A DNA stretch of 64,000 bases from Halopseudomonas litoralis (lineage in GTDB: Bacteria > Pseudomonadota > Gammaproteobacteria > Pseudomonadales > Pseudomonadaceae). Of this stretch, positions 9,378 through 18,899 are shown one piece after another (the stretch's first letter is position 1; every line of letters starts with the position of its first letter). Where the stretch lies: contig NZ_LT629748.1 of the NCBI RefSeq assembly GCF_900105005.1, positions 2,356,001 to 2,420,000 of the forward strand. Direction: 5' to 3'. The notes under the pieces were generated by a model. That model was not told where the DNA came from and did no database searches. It was given only the letters and a program-made list of their open reading frames with translations. Made by a program: the position numbers and the translations under genes.

Positions 9378-10250
9378 TCAGGGCTGTTGAGAACCCTTGA
9401 AAAACTTGAAGAAATCACTCTGCGGGTCAAGCACCAGCACATCGGATTTATTCGAGAAGCTTTCCCGGTAGGCCTGCAGGCTGCGATAGAAAGAATAGAA
9501 CTCAGGATCCTTGTTATACGCTTCTGCATAGATGGCCGCCGCTTCGGCATCGCCCTGACCTCGGATCTCCTCGGCCTCGCGGAAGGCTTCAGCGAGAATC
9601 ACTCGCTGCTGACGATCAGCATCGGCGCGAATACCTTCGCCCAGCTCGCGGCCCTTGGCGCGGTGCTCGCGGGCTTCACGCTCACGCTCGGAACTCATCC
9701 GCTCGAATACACTGCGGTTGACCTCACGCGGCAGATCCATGCCCTTTACCCGCACGTCCAGCACCTCAATGCCCAGCTCGCGACGCGCGCTGTCATTCAA
9801 GTCGGCGGTAATGTCGGCCATCAGTTGGTCACGCTCACCTGCTACAACCTCATGCAAGGTGCGGCGCGCCACTTCGTTACGCAGACCCGACTCGAGCTGG
9901 CGCGACAGACGTTCTTCAGCAATGGAACGCACACCGGAAGTAGCAGTGTAGTACCGCTGCACATTGGCAATACGCCACTTGGCAAAGGAATCCACCATCA
10001 GCGCCTTCTTCTCCAGCGTCAGATAGCGCTGAGTGGCGGTATCCAGCGTCAGCAGACGGCCATCGAACAGCTTGGCTTCCTGCACGAAGGGCAACTTGAA
10101 GTGCAGTCCCGGCGGCACATCATCGCGTACGACCTTACCGAACTGCAGCACCAAGCCACGCTGGGTCTGCTCGACGATGAAGAAACTGTTCAAACCAACC
10201 ACGATCAACACCAGCGCGGCTATGAGTCCGAATATCGACTTGCTACTCAT
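9378..10250 (-). CDS. hflC: HflC, FtsH protease modulator
   Basis: A 290-residue SPFH/prohibitin-family protein, anchored by one N-terminal transmembrane helix (about residues 5-25, GLIAALVLIVVGLNSFFIV) with its bulk in the periplasm. With HflK it forms the cage around the FtsH AAA protease and tunes degradation of membrane proteins. The SPFH domain starts at VEQTQRGLVLQFGKVV; the coiled-coil region SEREREAREHRAKGRELGEGIRADADRQ follows. Its ATG overlaps the hflK stop by one base (TGATG), so the two are translationally coupled and made in equal amounts. Confidence 0.97.
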   Translation of the reverse strand: MSSKSIFGLIAALVLIVVGLNSFFIVEQTQRGLVLQFGKVVRDDVPPGLHFKLPFVQEAKLFDGRLLTLDTATQRYLTLEKKALMVDSFAKWRIANVQRYYTATSGVRSIAEERLSRQLESGLRNEVARRTLHEVVAGERDQLMADITADLNDSARRELGIEVLDVRVKGMDLPREVNRSVFERMSSEREREAREHRAKGRELGEGIRADADRQQRVILAEAFREAEEIRGQGDAEAAAIYAEAYNKDPEFYSFYRSLQAYRESFSNKSDVLVLDPQSDFFKFFKGSQQP

Positions 10251-11446
10251 CAGCGAGCCTCCCTTGAACGCAGATCGCGCTGCTGCAATTGCACCGGCAG
10301 ACGTGTCGAAGCATCTGCTCCGGTAGTGGACTGCGCAGACGAAGAGGACGAGCCTCCGCTACCCTGCTGCATCAACTTGTCGATCGGCAGGTACAGTAGA
10401 TTATTACTGCCATCGCCCGACACCATGATCTTACTGGTATTGCTCAGCACTTCCTGCATGGTTTCGATGAACATGCGCTCGCGCATCACTTCCGGCGCCT
10501 GACGGTACTCGGTCATCAGCAGGTTGAAGCGTTCTGCCTCACCCTCTGCCCTGGCGACCATCGCCTGGCGGTAACCACTGGCTTCCTCCAACAGACGCTG
10601 GGCTTGACCACGGGCTTCCGGGATTACGCCGTTGGCGTAGGATTCAGCCTGGTTGCGCTCACGCACCTCGTCTTCCCGAGCACGGATCACATCATCAAAG
10701 GCATCCTGCACTTCGGCCGGTGCCTGGGCACTTTCGATGTTCACCTGAACCACGGTGATGCCGGTCTGATAGGCATCCAGATAACGCTGCAGACGCTCGG
10801 TGGTTTCCACACCCATCTGTTCACGACCTTCGGTCAGTACCTGGTGCATCGAGGTGGAACCAACCACGTGACGCAGGGCACTTTCGGTGGCATGGCGCAG
10901 ACTGATCTCCGGATCTTCGACTTTCAATACGAAATCTTCCAGATTGGAGATCCGGTATTGCACCGCCAAAGGAACCTCAACGATGTTCTCATCCTCAGTC
11001 AGCATCTGACCCTGTTGACGATAGGAGCGAACCTGGGTGACGTTGCGCTGGAATTTCTTCTCGATCGGCGGGAAATAGATATGCAGACCGGATTCAACGG
11101 TACGGTTGTATTCACCGAAGCGCAGCACGACCGCCTGCTCCTGCTCGTCGACCTTGTAGATGGCGCTGAACAGCCAGAAAACGAACAGAATCAGTACGCC
11201 GATGATCCACAATCCCTTGGGAATGCCCTGACCACCGCCGACACGGCGACCGTTGCCGCCGTCACCATTGCCACGTTTCTTTTTGCCGAAGATGCCGTTC
11301 AGGCTGTCCTGCAGTTTGCGCAGCGCCTCGTCCAGATCGGGCGGCCCCTGCTTACCGCCGCGATTATCACCGCCACGGTTACCGCCACTTCCCCAGGGAT
11401 CCTGGTTATTCGAATTGTTACCGCCACCAGGCTCATTCCACGCCAT
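10250..11446 (-). CDS. hflK: HflK, FtsH protease modulator
   Basis: A 398-residue partner of HflC. The first 80 residues are a Gly/Asn/Lys-rich cytoplasmic tail (MAWNEPGGGNNSNNQDPW, then GNRGGDNRGGKQGPPDLDE) typical of HflK, followed by one transmembrane helix (GLWIIGVLILFVFWLFSAIYK, about 78-98) and the SPFH domain from VDEQEQAVVLRFGEYN. A long coiled-coil (AREDEVRERNQAESYANGVIPEARGQA) precedes a Ser-rich, poorly ordered tail. The ribosome site is GGAGAACG-like. It lies 118 bases after hflX on the same strand in the conserved hfq-hflX-hflK-hflC order. Confidence 0.97.
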   Translation of the reverse strand: MAWNEPGGGNNSNNQDPWGSGGNRGGDNRGGKQGPPDLDEALRKLQDSLNGIFGKKKRGNGDGGNGRRVGGGQGIPKGLWIIGVLILFVFWLFSAIYKVDEQEQAVVLRFGEYNRTVESGLHIYFPPIEKKFQRNVTQVRSYRQQGQMLTEDENIVEVPLAVQYRISNLEDFVLKVEDPEISLRHATESALRHVVGSTSMHQVLTEGREQMGVETTERLQRYLDAYQTGITVVQVNIESAQAPAEVQDAFDDVIRAREDEVRERNQAESYANGVIPEARGQAQRLLEEASGYRQAMVARAEGEAERFNLLMTEYRQAPEVMRERMFIETMQEVLSNTSKIMVSGDGSNNLLYLPIDKLMQQGSGGSSSSSAQSTTGADASTRLPVQLQQRDLRSREAR

Positions 11447-11564
11447 AGCGTTCTCCGTTGTCCAAAACCATGAAACTGCCTCTGCCGGCGTGGATGGCCG
11501 GCGCAGTCATTTCCGCAATCCTACAGCAAATGCCGACCGCTGCGCGAACCGCAACCGCTATCCA

Positions 11565-12866
11565 TTATTGCAAAGTGTGTTGTTCGAGAAATCTTTCCAG
11601 CTGCCAACCTTCACGCTTGAGCAGGCGATTGAAATCGCTGCGCTGCAAACGCAGATCCAGTTCCTGCCGGCCATCTTCCGCAATACGCTCTGCAGTGACC
11701 GCACCGACCGCGTAGAACTGCGCCCGCAGCCGCGCCTCATCATGCCCCAACACAATGCTCTGCTGGACGACATCCTCCGACAGACGCTCGGCAATGGCCT
11801 GAGCCAGCAGATCCAGCCCGACACCATCTCGAGCAGACACCCAGACCCGGACAGCCACGCCATTACCATCGCGCTGGATCTGCGGCTCGAAGTGCTCCAG
11901 CAGATCGATCTTGTTGTAGACCTCCAGCATGGGCAATGCACTGGCACCGATCTCGTCCAGGACGAGGTTCACCTGCTCGATGTTCGACATGCGTTCGGCA
12001 TCCGCCGCATCGATCACGTGCAGCAGCAGGTCGGCCTGACTGGATTCCTCCAGCGTGGCGCGAAACGCTTCAACCAGTTTATGTGGCAGATGGCGGATAA
12101 ACCCGACGGTATCGGCCATGATCACTGGACCGATATCATCCAGCTCGACTCGACGCAAGGTGGGGTCAAGCGTGGCGAACAGCTGATCAGCGGCATACAC
12201 CGCAGATTCAGTAAGCATGTTGAACAGTGTGGATTTGCCGGCGTTGGTATAACCGACCAGCGAGACGACGGGGACTTCTGCGCGACGTCGCGCACGACGC
12301 GCCTGCTCGCGTTGGCTGCGCACTTTTTCCAGACGTTTGCTGATCTGCTTGATACGCGCGCGCAACAGGCGACGGTCGGTTTCGAGCTGGGTTTCACCCG
12401 GACCGCGCAGACCGATACCGCCCTTCTGCCGCTCAAGGTGAGTCCAGCCGCGGACCAGACGAGTGCTCAGGTGATCCAGCTGGGCAAGCTCGACCTGCAG
12501 CTTGCCCTCATGGGTACGGGCGCGTTGAGCAAAGATATCCAGAATCAGGCCGGTACGATCAATCACGCGACACTCAAGCTCACGCTCGAGGTTGCGCTCC
12601 TGACTCGGGGTCAGCACATGATTGAAGATAACCAGGTCGCTTTCTGCCGACTTGACCAGGCCGCGTAACTCTTCGACCTTGCCGGCGCCGATGAGAAAGC
12701 GAGGGCTGGGCTGATAGCGGCTGATATTCAGGAAGTCAGCGACCTCCGCCCCTGCCGAACGTACCAGTTCGAGAAACTCATGAGGGTCTTCACGGTTCTG
12801 CTCATCCTGGCCTTCCAGGTGAACGAGTACTGCACGTTCACCTCCCTCATGGCGTTCAAAGAACAA
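11565..12866 (-). CDS. hflX: HflX, ribosome-associated GTPase
   Basis: A 433-residue GTPase that splits or rescues stalled 70S ribosomes under heat stress. It has the N-terminal HflX domain (residues 1-180, with FLIGAGKVEELR and the GLRGPGETQLETDRR helix), then the G domain: G1 GYTNAGKSTLF, G3 DTVGFIRHLP, G4 NKID. The frame opens with TTG at 12866: GGGAGG sits five bases before it and the family begins MFFERH, so the TTG start is well supported. Only 17 bases separate it from the hfq stop, so the two are co-transcribed. Confidence 0.95.
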   Translation of the reverse strand: MFFERHEGGERAVLVHLEGQDEQNREDPHEFLELVRSAGAEVADFLNISRYQPSPRFLIGAGKVEELRGLVKSAESDLVIFNHVLTPSQERNLERELECRVIDRTGLILDIFAQRARTHEGKLQVELAQLDHLSTRLVRGWTHLERQKGGIGLRGPGETQLETDRRLLRARIKQISKRLEKVRSQREQARRARRRAEVPVVSLVGYTNAGKSTLFNMLTESAVYAADQLFATLDPTLRRVELDDIGPVIMADTVGFIRHLPHKLVEAFRATLEESSQADLLLHVIDAADAERMSNIEQVNLVLDEIGASALPMLEVYNKIDLLEHFEPQIQRDGNGVAVRVWVSARDGVGLDLLAQAIAERLSEDVVQQSIVLGHDEARLRAQFYAVGAVTAERIAEDGRQELDLRLQRSDFNRLLKREGWQLERFLEQHTLQ

Positions 12867-12883
12867 TCAGGCCTCCCGTACTA

Positions 12884-13132
12884 TCAAGGATTGCCAGCCT
12901 CGACTTCATCACCCGGCGCCGGCAAACGGACCGGACGACCCGGAACCACTGTCGAAATCGCGTGCTTGTAGACCATCTGGCTGACGGTGTTCTTCAGCAG
13001 AATGACGAACTGGTCGAAAGATTCGATCTGGCCCTGCAGCTTGATGCCATTGACCAGGTAGATGGATACCGGAACACGTTCCTTGCGCAGAACGTTCAGG
13101 TAAGGGTCTTGTAGTGAATGCCCTTTTGACAT
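12884..13132 (-). CDS. hfq: RNA chaperone Hfq
   Basis: An 82-residue Sm-like protein forming hexamers that pair small RNAs with mRNAs. The Sm1 region runs from [41 protein letters not shown] and Sm2 contains the [10 protein letters not shown] motif (KH pair in the proximal-face pocket). The C-terminal tail is short ([18 protein letters not shown]), as in Pseudomonas and unlike the 102-residue E. coli protein. AAGGAG precedes the ATG at good spacing. The order miaA-hfq-hflX is conserved. Confidence 0.98.
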   Translation of the reverse strand: MSKGHSLQDPYLNVLRKERVPVSIYLVNGIKLQGQIESFDQFVILLKNTVSQMVYKHAISTVVPGRPVRLPAPGDEVEAGNP

Positions 13133-13167
13133 TGCCTCACTCCTTATGGAAACCATTATGGGAACCG

Positions 13168-13173
13168 CTTATA
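13168..13173 (-). promoter_or_regulatory. Possible -10 element for hfq
   Basis: The 62-base miaA-hfq gap is strikingly AT-rich compared with its surroundings and contains TATAAG on the minus strand at 13173-13168, about 36 bases before the hfq ATG, but no good -35 hexamer. E. coli hfq has its own promoters in the equivalent place, so an independent hfq promoter is plausible. Confidence 0.35.
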
Positions 13174-13194
13174 AATTGAAAACATATGAAAAAA

Positions 13195-14169
13195 CTATAT
13201 GGCGATTGACCCGAGGTGTTTCAAGAGCTTGTCCGATCTTTTCGGATCCAGGCTGTCGAACCATTCAATTTCCTCATGCCAACCGCGCAGCCAGGTAAAC
13301 TGCCGCTTTGCCAACTGCCGGGTGGCAATCACACCGCGTTCGACCATTTCATCGAGGGAGAGTTTCCCTTCGAGATAATCCCACGCCTGCCGGTACCCAA
13401 CTGCACGCACCGATGGCATCGACACATCCAGATCACCGCGCGCATGCAAAGCTTCCACTTCTGCAATGAACCCCTGTTCAAGCATCAGCGAAAAACGCAA
13501 GGCGATACGTTCATGGAGGATATGCCGCTCTTGGGGAGCCACAACCACATAGCGCGTAGTATAGGACATATTAGCCCCGCCAGTCGCCTTGCTTTCGGCA
13601 TTTTCAAGCGCTTGACGGGCATGCCAATCGGTCAGCGTCACGCCGCTCAGCAGAAACACCTCGTAGGCACGCTGAATGCGCTGCGGGTCATTGCGGTGAA
13701 TACGCGCCGCAGAGGTCGGATCGACCTTCGCCAGCTCGGCGTGAACCGCCTCCCAGCCGTGCTCCAGCGCCATGACCTCGATGCGCTGGCGCACCGCCGG
13801 ATCGGCGGCCGGCATCTGTGCCAGGCCGCCAGCCAGCGCTTTGTAATACAGCATGGTACCGCCGACCAGCAGCGGAATACGGCCACGGCCGATGATCTCG
13901 GTGATCAGCGCTTGGGCGTCATGGCGAAAACGCGCAGCCGAGTAGGCTTCGGCCGGATCGAGAATATCCACCAGATGATGCGGGTAGCGCGCCAGGGTCG
14001 CGGCATCGGGCTTGGCTGTACCTATATCCATGCCGCGATAGACCAGCGCTGAATCGACACTGATCAACTCGCAAGGCAGGTGCTCGGCCAGGTGCAACGC
14101 CATGTCGGTCTTGCCCGCGGCCGTCGGCCCCATCAGGCAGATGACCGTGGGGGTGACAGACGATGTCAT
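13195..14169 (-). CDS. miaA: tRNA dimethylallyltransferase
   Basis: A 324-residue enzyme that prenylates A37 of tRNAs reading UNN codons. The P-loop GPTAAGKT is at residues 14-21, followed by [19 protein letters not shown] with the substrate-binding Asp, [19 protein letters not shown], and [10 protein letters not shown]. The C-terminal half carries [18 protein letters not shown] and [15 protein letters not shown]. Length equals that of E. coli MiaA. The mutL stop and miaA start abut without a gap, so the two are coupled. Confidence 0.97.
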   Translation of the reverse strand: MTSSVTPTVICLMGPTAAGKTDMALHLAEHLPCELISVDSALVYRGMDIGTAKPDAATLARYPHHLVDILDPAEAYSAARFRHDAQALITEIIGRGRIPLLVGGTMLYYKALAGGLAQMPAADPAVRQRIEVMALEHGWEAVHAELAKVDPTSAARIHRNDPQRIQRAYEVFLLSGVTLTDWHARQALENAESKATGGANMSYTTRYVVVAPQERHILHERIALRFSLMLEQGFIAEVEALHARGDLDVSMPSVRAVGYRQAWDYLEGKLSLDEMVERGVIATRQLAKRQFTWLRGWHEEIEWFDSLDPKRSDKLLKHLGSIAI

Positions 14170-16029
14170 CTAGCGGCCCCGCAAGAACAGCTTGTCCAGC
14201 TCGCCCATGCTCATGCGCGTCCAGGTGGGACGCCCATGGTTGCATTGGCCGCTGCGTTCGGTCTGCTCCATGTCACGCAACAGCCCATTCATTTCCGCCA
14301 GGGTCAGGCGCCGGTTGGCGCGCACCGAACCATGGCAGGCCATGGTTGCCAACAGCTCATTGCGGTGCGCCTCGATGCGGTCGCTGGTACCGAATTCCAT
14401 CAGATCGGACAGCACATCCTGCACCAGTTGCGCGGCATCGGCCTGGCGCAGCAGCGCCGGAATTTCGCGGATGGCCAGCGTCTCCGGCCCCATGCGCTGC
14501 AGGGCAAATCCCAGCCGGGCAAACCAGGCAGCATGCTCCTCGGCGCAATCGGCCTGGCTCTGGCTCACCGCCATAGATTCGGGCACCAGCAGCGGTTGGC
14601 TGCGCAACCCCTCCAGCTCCATCGCCTGTTTCAGGCGTTCATAGGTGATGCGTTCATGGGCCGCGTGCATATCCACCACCACCAGCCCCTCGGCGTTTTC
14701 CGCAAGGATGAACACTCCATGCAACTGCGCCAGGGCATAGCCCAGCGGTGGGACCTCGCCAGCCTCTTCCGCCGTCGGCATCTGGGGCTGGCTGGCCGCT
14801 TCACCATAGAGCCCGGCATAAGCCTGACTCGCACCCGCCAGCGCCTGAGGTGAAGGGCGCTCCGGAGCGGAAGGCATGCTGGTCCAGGCAGCGGCCGGCT
14901 CATTGAGCGACATATGCGTCTGCCCGGAGAATACCCCGGCACTCAGGCCGCTCGCGGCAGGCACAGCCGTTGGCTGCAATACCTCGTCGCCGGTCGACTC
15001 TTCCGCAGCCGGACCCTGCGAGTCCGGACGCTGATCCGCCAGAGCGCGATACAAGGTACTGAACAGGAAGTCATGCACCATGCGCCCATCACGAAAGCGC
15101 ACCTCATGTTTGGTCGGATGCACGTTCACATCCACCACTGCGGGGTCCACTTCGAGAAACAGTACAAAGGTCGGATGACGGCCATTGAACAACACATCAC
15201 GATAGGCCTGGCGCACCGCGTGGGCCACCAGCTTGTCGCGGATCAGGCGACCGTTGACGCAGAAATACTGCAGGTCGGCCTGGCTGCGGGAAAAAGTCGG
15301 CAACCCGACCCAGCCCCACAGCCGCAGTCCACTGCGTTCATGATCGATGGTCAGAGATTGCTCGACAAACGCCGGACCACAGATGCTGGCAACCCGCCTC
15401 TGCGCCTCCTGCTCGGTATGCGCCGGCCGCAGGCTGAGTACCGAGCGACCGTTGTGACGCAGATTGAAAGCCACATCGAAACGCGACAAGGCCAGGCGCT
15501 TGACGACTTCTTCAAGATGACCGAATTCGGTTTTTTCAGTGCGCAGGAACTTGCGCCGCGCCGGTGTATTGAAGAACAGGTCGCGCACTTCCACGGTGGT
15601 GCCGCGCGGATGCGCCGCCGGCTGTACACGCGGGTTCATGTCCCGGCCTTCGGTTTCCACCTGCCAGGCCTGATCCGCCGCTTCGGCGCAGGACGTCAGC
15701 ATCAGCCGCGATACCGAGGCCACCGAGGCCAGCGCCTCACCCCGGAAACCCAGCGTCGCCACGCGCTCCAGGTCATCCAGATCCATGATCTTGCTGGTGG
15801 CATGCCGTGACAGCGCCAGCGGCAGGTCGCTTTCATCAATACCACAGCCGTCATCACGCACCCGCAGCAGCTTCACGCCGCCCTGCTCGACGTCGATATC
15901 GACACGCGTGGCGCCAGCATCCAGACTGTTTTCCAGTAATTCCTTGATCACCGAGGAGGGGCGTTCTACAACCTCACCAGCCGCGATCTGGTTGGCCAGT
16001 CGCGGATTCAACAATTGTATTCGGGGCAT
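14170..16029 (-). CDS. mutL: DNA mismatch repair protein MutL
   Basis: A 619-residue GHKL ATPase that links MutS mismatch recognition to strand removal. N-terminal motifs are [37 protein letters not shown] and [11 protein letters not shown] Pro/Ala/Ser-rich linker (about 340-420) precedes the dimerisation domain, where [14 protein letters not shown] matches the D-M-H-A-x2-E-x4-E endonuclease motif present in MutL of bacteria without MutH. The ATG at 16029 gives the usual [14 protein letters not shown] start; a TTG four codons upstream is less likely. It lies 20 bases after amiB on the same strand. Confidence 0.97.
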   Translation of the reverse strand: MPRIQLLNPRLANQIAAGEVVERPSSVIKELLENSLDAGATRVDIDVEQGGVKLLRVRDDGCGIDESDLPLALSRHATSKIMDLDDLERVATLGFRGEALASVASVSRLMLTSCAEAADQAWQVETEGRDMNPRVQPAAHPRGTTVEVRDLFFNTPARRKFLRTEKTEFGHLEEVVKRLALSRFDVAFNLRHNGRSVLSLRPAHTEQEAQRRVASICGPAFVEQSLTIDHERSGLRLWGWVGLPTFSRSQADLQYFCVNGRLIRDKLVAHAVRQAYRDVLFNGRHPTFVLFLEVDPAVVDVNVHPTKHEVRFRDGRMVHDFLFSTLYRALADQRPDSQGPAAEESTGDEVLQPTAVPAASGLSAGVFSGQTHMSLNEPAAAWTSMPSAPERPSPQALAGASQAYAGLYGEAASQPQMPTAEEAGEVPPLGYALAQLHGVFILAENAEGLVVVDMHAAHERITYERLKQAMELEGLRSQPLLVPESMAVSQSQADCAEEHAAWFARLGFALQRMGPETLAIREIPALLRQADAAQLVQDVLSDLMEFGTSDRIEAHRNELLATMACHGSVRANRRLTLAEMNGLLRDMEQTERSGQCNHGRPTWTRMSMGELDKLFLRGR

Positions 16030-16049
16030 ATCAGGCTTCAATGGCGGTA

Positions 16050-17465
16050 TCAGGGGTCATTCTTGACCAGCATATTGCCAGCCGGCACCTGGAGCACCTG
16101 ACCGACGCGGATCTGATCGCTGCCCAAACGGTTGGCCTGACGCAGACTTGCCAAGCTGACTTCATAGCGGGTGGCGATCATCGACAGGGTATCACCCCGG
16201 GTCACGGTATGCTCGCGTGGCCCCTGGGCCAGTTTGCCGCTGTTCTTCAAGGCAGCGATGCGGGTGCCGGGCGGCGGATTGCGATGAAAATAGCCGAGAA
16301 TCCCGCTGTGCATGGCGCGCGCCAGGCCTTGCTGATGACTGCGTGTGACCAGTTTCCTGGCCTCACCGGGGTTGGAAATGAAGCCGGTCTCCACCAGGAT
16401 CGAAGGAATGTCCGGCGACTTGAGCACCATGAAGCCGGCCTGCTCAACCCGACGCTTGTGCAGCGGAGTGAGTTTGCTGATCGAGCTCAACACCTGCTGC
16501 CCCACATCAAGGCTGGCGGAGAGGGTGGCCGTCATCGACAGGTCCAGAAGCACACTGGCCAGCACCTGGTCCCTGTTGTCCAGACTCACGCCACCTACCC
16601 CACCGATCAGGTCGGAACGGTTCTCCCGGTCCGCCAACAGGCGAGCGGTTTCCGAGGTGGCGCCTCGATCAGACAAGGCAAATACCGACGCACCGAAGGC
16701 ACTGGGCCGGGTAAAGGCGTCAGCATGAATGGAGACGAACAGATCGGCGTTGTTTTTGCGGGCGATCTCGGTGCGTTTGCGCAGCGGGATGAAATAATCG
16801 CCGGTACGCACCAATACCGCCTTGAACCCCGGCTCCGCATCGATCATGCCCTTGAGTTCCTTGGCGATCGCCAGCACCACGTTCTTTTCCAGCGCCTTGT
16901 TATGACCGATGGCGCCCGGGTCCTCTCCGCCATGCCCGGCGTCCAGCGCGACGATGATGTCACGCTGCCCGGCTTCGACAACGGAACGGCTCGGGGTCTG
17001 CGGCAAGGGCGAGGCGCTCGGCTCTGCGGTAGCCGGCAGTCTGGGCTGCGGCTCGCTGTCATACAGGTCGATCACCAATCGGTGCCCGTATTGCTGGTTC
17101 GGTGGCAATGAGAAGCTCTTCGGCTTGACCCCGCGGGACAGATCCAGCACTACGCGCAGATCACTGCCATCCCGGGGCGCGGAACGCAGCCCGGTCAAGG
17201 GTGTATCCTTCAACGGCAGGTCGCTGGTGCTCGCGGAGAAGCTGGCACCGGAGATATCGATGACAATGCGTTCAGGGCTGGAAAGCGTGAACAATTTGTG
17301 GTCGGCCGGCCCGGTGAGGTCGAACACCAGCCGCGTGTTGTCCGGCGCCCGCCAGAGCCGCACGCTTTCGATCTGGGCCGCATGCAGCAGCCCGCCACAT
17401 AGCATGCTGGCTGTCGCCAGCAGCACCGTCATGATGCGCGTGGTCATTATTCTGATTTTCGTCAC
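16050..17465 (-). CDS. amiB: N-acetylmuramoyl-L-alanine amidase AmiB/AmiC type
   Basis: A 471-residue exported zinc amidase that cuts septal peptidoglycan during cell separation. A signal peptide (hydrophobic about 12-28, ending LLHAA) is followed by an AMIN targeting domain (about 30-135), a Pro/Ser linker, the Amidase_3 domain from [18 protein letters not shown] to [14 protein letters not shown] (zinc His and catalytic Glu) and a C-terminal LysM domain ([20 protein letters not shown]). I chose GTG at 17465 because its GTGA overlaps the tsaE stop by four bases; in-frame ATGs at 17447 and 17432 also leave a usable signal peptide. Confidence 0.93.
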   Translation of the reverse strand: MTKIRIMTTRIMTVLLATASMLCGGLLHAAQIESVRLWRAPDNTRLVFDLTGPADHKLFTLSSPERIVIDISGASFSASTSDLPLKDTPLTGLRSAPRDGSDLRVVLDLSRGVKPKSFSLPPNQQYGHRLVIDLYDSEPQPRLPATAEPSASPLPQTPSRSVVEAGQRDIIVALDAGHGGEDPGAIGHNKALEKNVVLAIAKELKGMIDAEPGFKAVLVRTGDYFIPLRKRTEIARKNNADLFVSIHADAFTRPSAFGASVFALSDRGATSETARLLADRENRSDLIGGVGGVSLDNRDQVLASVLLDLSMTATLSASLDVGQQVLSSISKLTPLHKRRVEQAGFMVLKSPDIPSILVETGFISNPGEARKLVTRSHQQGLARAMHSGILGYFHRNPPPGTRIAALKNSGKLAQGPREHTVTRGDTLSMIATRYEVSLASLRQANRLGSDQIRVGQVLQVPAGNMLVKNDP

Positions 17466-17941
17466 GGCGTTGCTTCGCCTCTTGTGCTGTACAAGCTTTG
17501 GGCAGCAGCCAGGCCACGTTCCCCATGCCCGTCAATCTGCAACCTCCTACCCTCGCCGTCAATCGCGATGCTGATGACAAGATCCGGCTGCGGCAACATG
17601 CCTTCTCCCTTGGCAGGCCATTCTATCAGACACAGACTACTGTCCGAAAAGTAGTCTCGAATGCCGAGAAACTCCAGTTCTTCGGGATCGGCCAGCCGAT
17701 ACAGATCAAAATGATAAATAGTGCGCCGCCCCAACTCATAGGGCTCCACCAATGTGAAGGTCGGGCTCTTCACCGCACCAACATGACCGGCAGCGCGGAT
17801 CAGACCACGACTCAATGTCGTCTTGCCGGCGCCGAGATCGCCCACCAACCAGACGCTGCCGCGCCAGTCAAGCACCTCACCAATGACGGCACCCAGGCGC
17901 TCCATGGCCTGATCACCTAGTGCATGCAATTCCAGGGTCAT
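17462..17941 (-). CDS. tsaE: tRNA threonylcarbamoyladenosine synthesis ATPase TsaE
   Basis: A 159-residue ATPase needed, with TsaB, TsaC and TsaD, for t6A37 in tRNAs reading ANN codons. The Walker A motif is GDLGAGKTTLSRGLIRAAG (about 35-53), followed by VKSPTFTLVEPYELG, YHFDLYRLADPEELEFLGI and LIEWPAKGEGMLP, the standard family blocks. Its ATG overlaps the nnrD stop by one base (TGATG), and its stop overlaps amiB, so nnrD-tsaE-amiB is a tightly coupled operon. Confidence 0.97.
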   Translation of the reverse strand: MTLELHALGDQAMERLGAVIGEVLDWRGSVWLVGDLGAGKTTLSRGLIRAAGHVGAVKSPTFTLVEPYELGRRTIYHFDLYRLADPEELEFLGIRDYFSDSSLCLIEWPAKGEGMLPQPDLVISIAIDGEGRRLQIDGHGERGLAAAQSLYSTRGEATP

Positions 17942-18834
17942 CAAATATTCCGATTCAGGTAATAACGTATGGATGAAATCAAATCGCTGGCCAGCATGCC
18001 CAACTGTCCATCTTGCTCTGCCACTCGGTCACCGGCCAGGGCATGCAGCAACACTGCATAGCGCGCGGCTGTGCCGGCGTCCAGATGCTGCGCCAGCAAG
18101 GCACCGACCACGCCGGACAACACGTCGCCCATACCGGCGCTGGCCATGCCCGGATTACCGTGCATGCATATGCCAGGCCGCTGCAGGTCGCCCGGGCCGG
18201 CCACCAGCGAGCCCACACCCTTGAGGACAGCTGCGCAGGCAAAGCGTTCCGCCAGTTGCTCGGCTGCGGTCAGCCGGTCGGCCTGGATATCGGCAGTACG
18301 GCAAGCCAGCAATCGGGCCGCTTCGGCGGGATGGGGCGTAATGACCGTCTGGCAACCCAGCCGAATCGGCCGGGACATGCTGGCGATACCATTCAACGCA
18401 TCCGCATCGAGAATCCGCGGCACCTCGCGCTCAAGCACCTGAATCAGCATCTGTTCAGCCCAGGCGTCGCGCCCCAGCCCAGGCCCCAACACCACAGTGC
18501 TGGCCTGGCTCAGCAATGGTGGTAATTGTGCCGGATCATCCACCCCGTGCGCCATCACTTCCGGGCAACGGGCCAGCAAGGATGCAATATGCTCGCTGAG
18601 GGTCGCCACGCTGACCTTGCCGGCGCCGCAGCGCAGGGCCGCTTCTGCCGCCAGCATCACGGCGCCACCCATACCCTGATTGCCGCCTATGACCAGCAGA
18701 TGACCGAACATGCCCTTATGCGCGTCTCGCGGGCGCGCCGGCAGACGTTGCTGATATACCGATAGGTCCAGACGTTCCAGCCCAGGCACGGCATTATCGT
18801 TATCCAGCGAAGAAGGAGATGAATCAAGACGCAT
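17941..18834 (-). CDS. nnrD: ADP-dependent NAD(P)H-hydrate dehydratase (NnrD domain only)
   Basis: About 297 residues matching the ribokinase-like YjeF C-terminal domain: LPARPRDAHKGMFGHLLVIGGNQGMGGA, AALRCGAGKVSVAT, VLGPGLGRDAWAEQ, ILDADALN, TVITPHPAEAARLL, AAVLKGVGSLVAGP and the catalytic GMASAGMGDVLSGVVGALLAQ. It repairs damaged NADHX and NADPHX. The usual gammaproteobacterial Nnr is about 500 residues with an N-terminal epimerase domain; none is encoded here, since a TATAAT promoter and the divergent queG start lie immediately upstream. The start could be 18834 or 18840; 18834 has GGGTGA at better spacing. Confidence 0.9.
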   Translation of the reverse strand: MRLDSSPSSLDNDNAVPGLERLDLSVYQQRLPARPRDAHKGMFGHLLVIGGNQGMGGAVMLAAEAALRCGAGKVSVATLSEHIASLLARCPEVMAHGVDDPAQLPPLLSQASTVVLGPGLGRDAWAEQMLIQVLEREVPRILDADALNGIASMSRPIRLGCQTVITPHPAEAARLLACRTADIQADRLTAAEQLAERFACAAVLKGVGSLVAGPGDLQRPGICMHGNPGMASAGMGDVLSGVVGALLAQHLDAGTAARYAVLLHALAGDRVAEQDGQLGMLASDLISSIRYYLNRNI

Positions 18835-18865
18835 GGGCATGTCACCCGAGTCAATGTCTGGCAGA

Positions 18866-18871
18866 ATTATA
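18866..18871 (-). promoter_or_regulatory. -10 element for the nnrD-tsaE-amiB operon
   Basis: A perfect TATAAT on the minus strand lies 31 bases before the nnrD start. A TTGGGG sequence 18 bases upstream (18895-18890) is a weak -35 candidate. The promoter would overlap the first bases of the divergent queG leader. Confidence 0.45.
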
Positions 18872-18899
18872 CGTTCACTCAAGCATAGACCCCAACCCC

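Noticed and set aside
9387..12668. Long plus-strand frames of 371, 289 and 471 residues opposite hflC, hflK and hflX.
   Set aside because: They are antisense to strongly conserved genes, have no recognisable domain and no ribosome sites; they reflect GC-biased codon use.
18819..18899. Longer queG start at ATG 18819.
   Set aside because: AAGGAG directly abuts the ATG, leaving no spacing, and the extra 27 residues do not resemble the family N-terminus.
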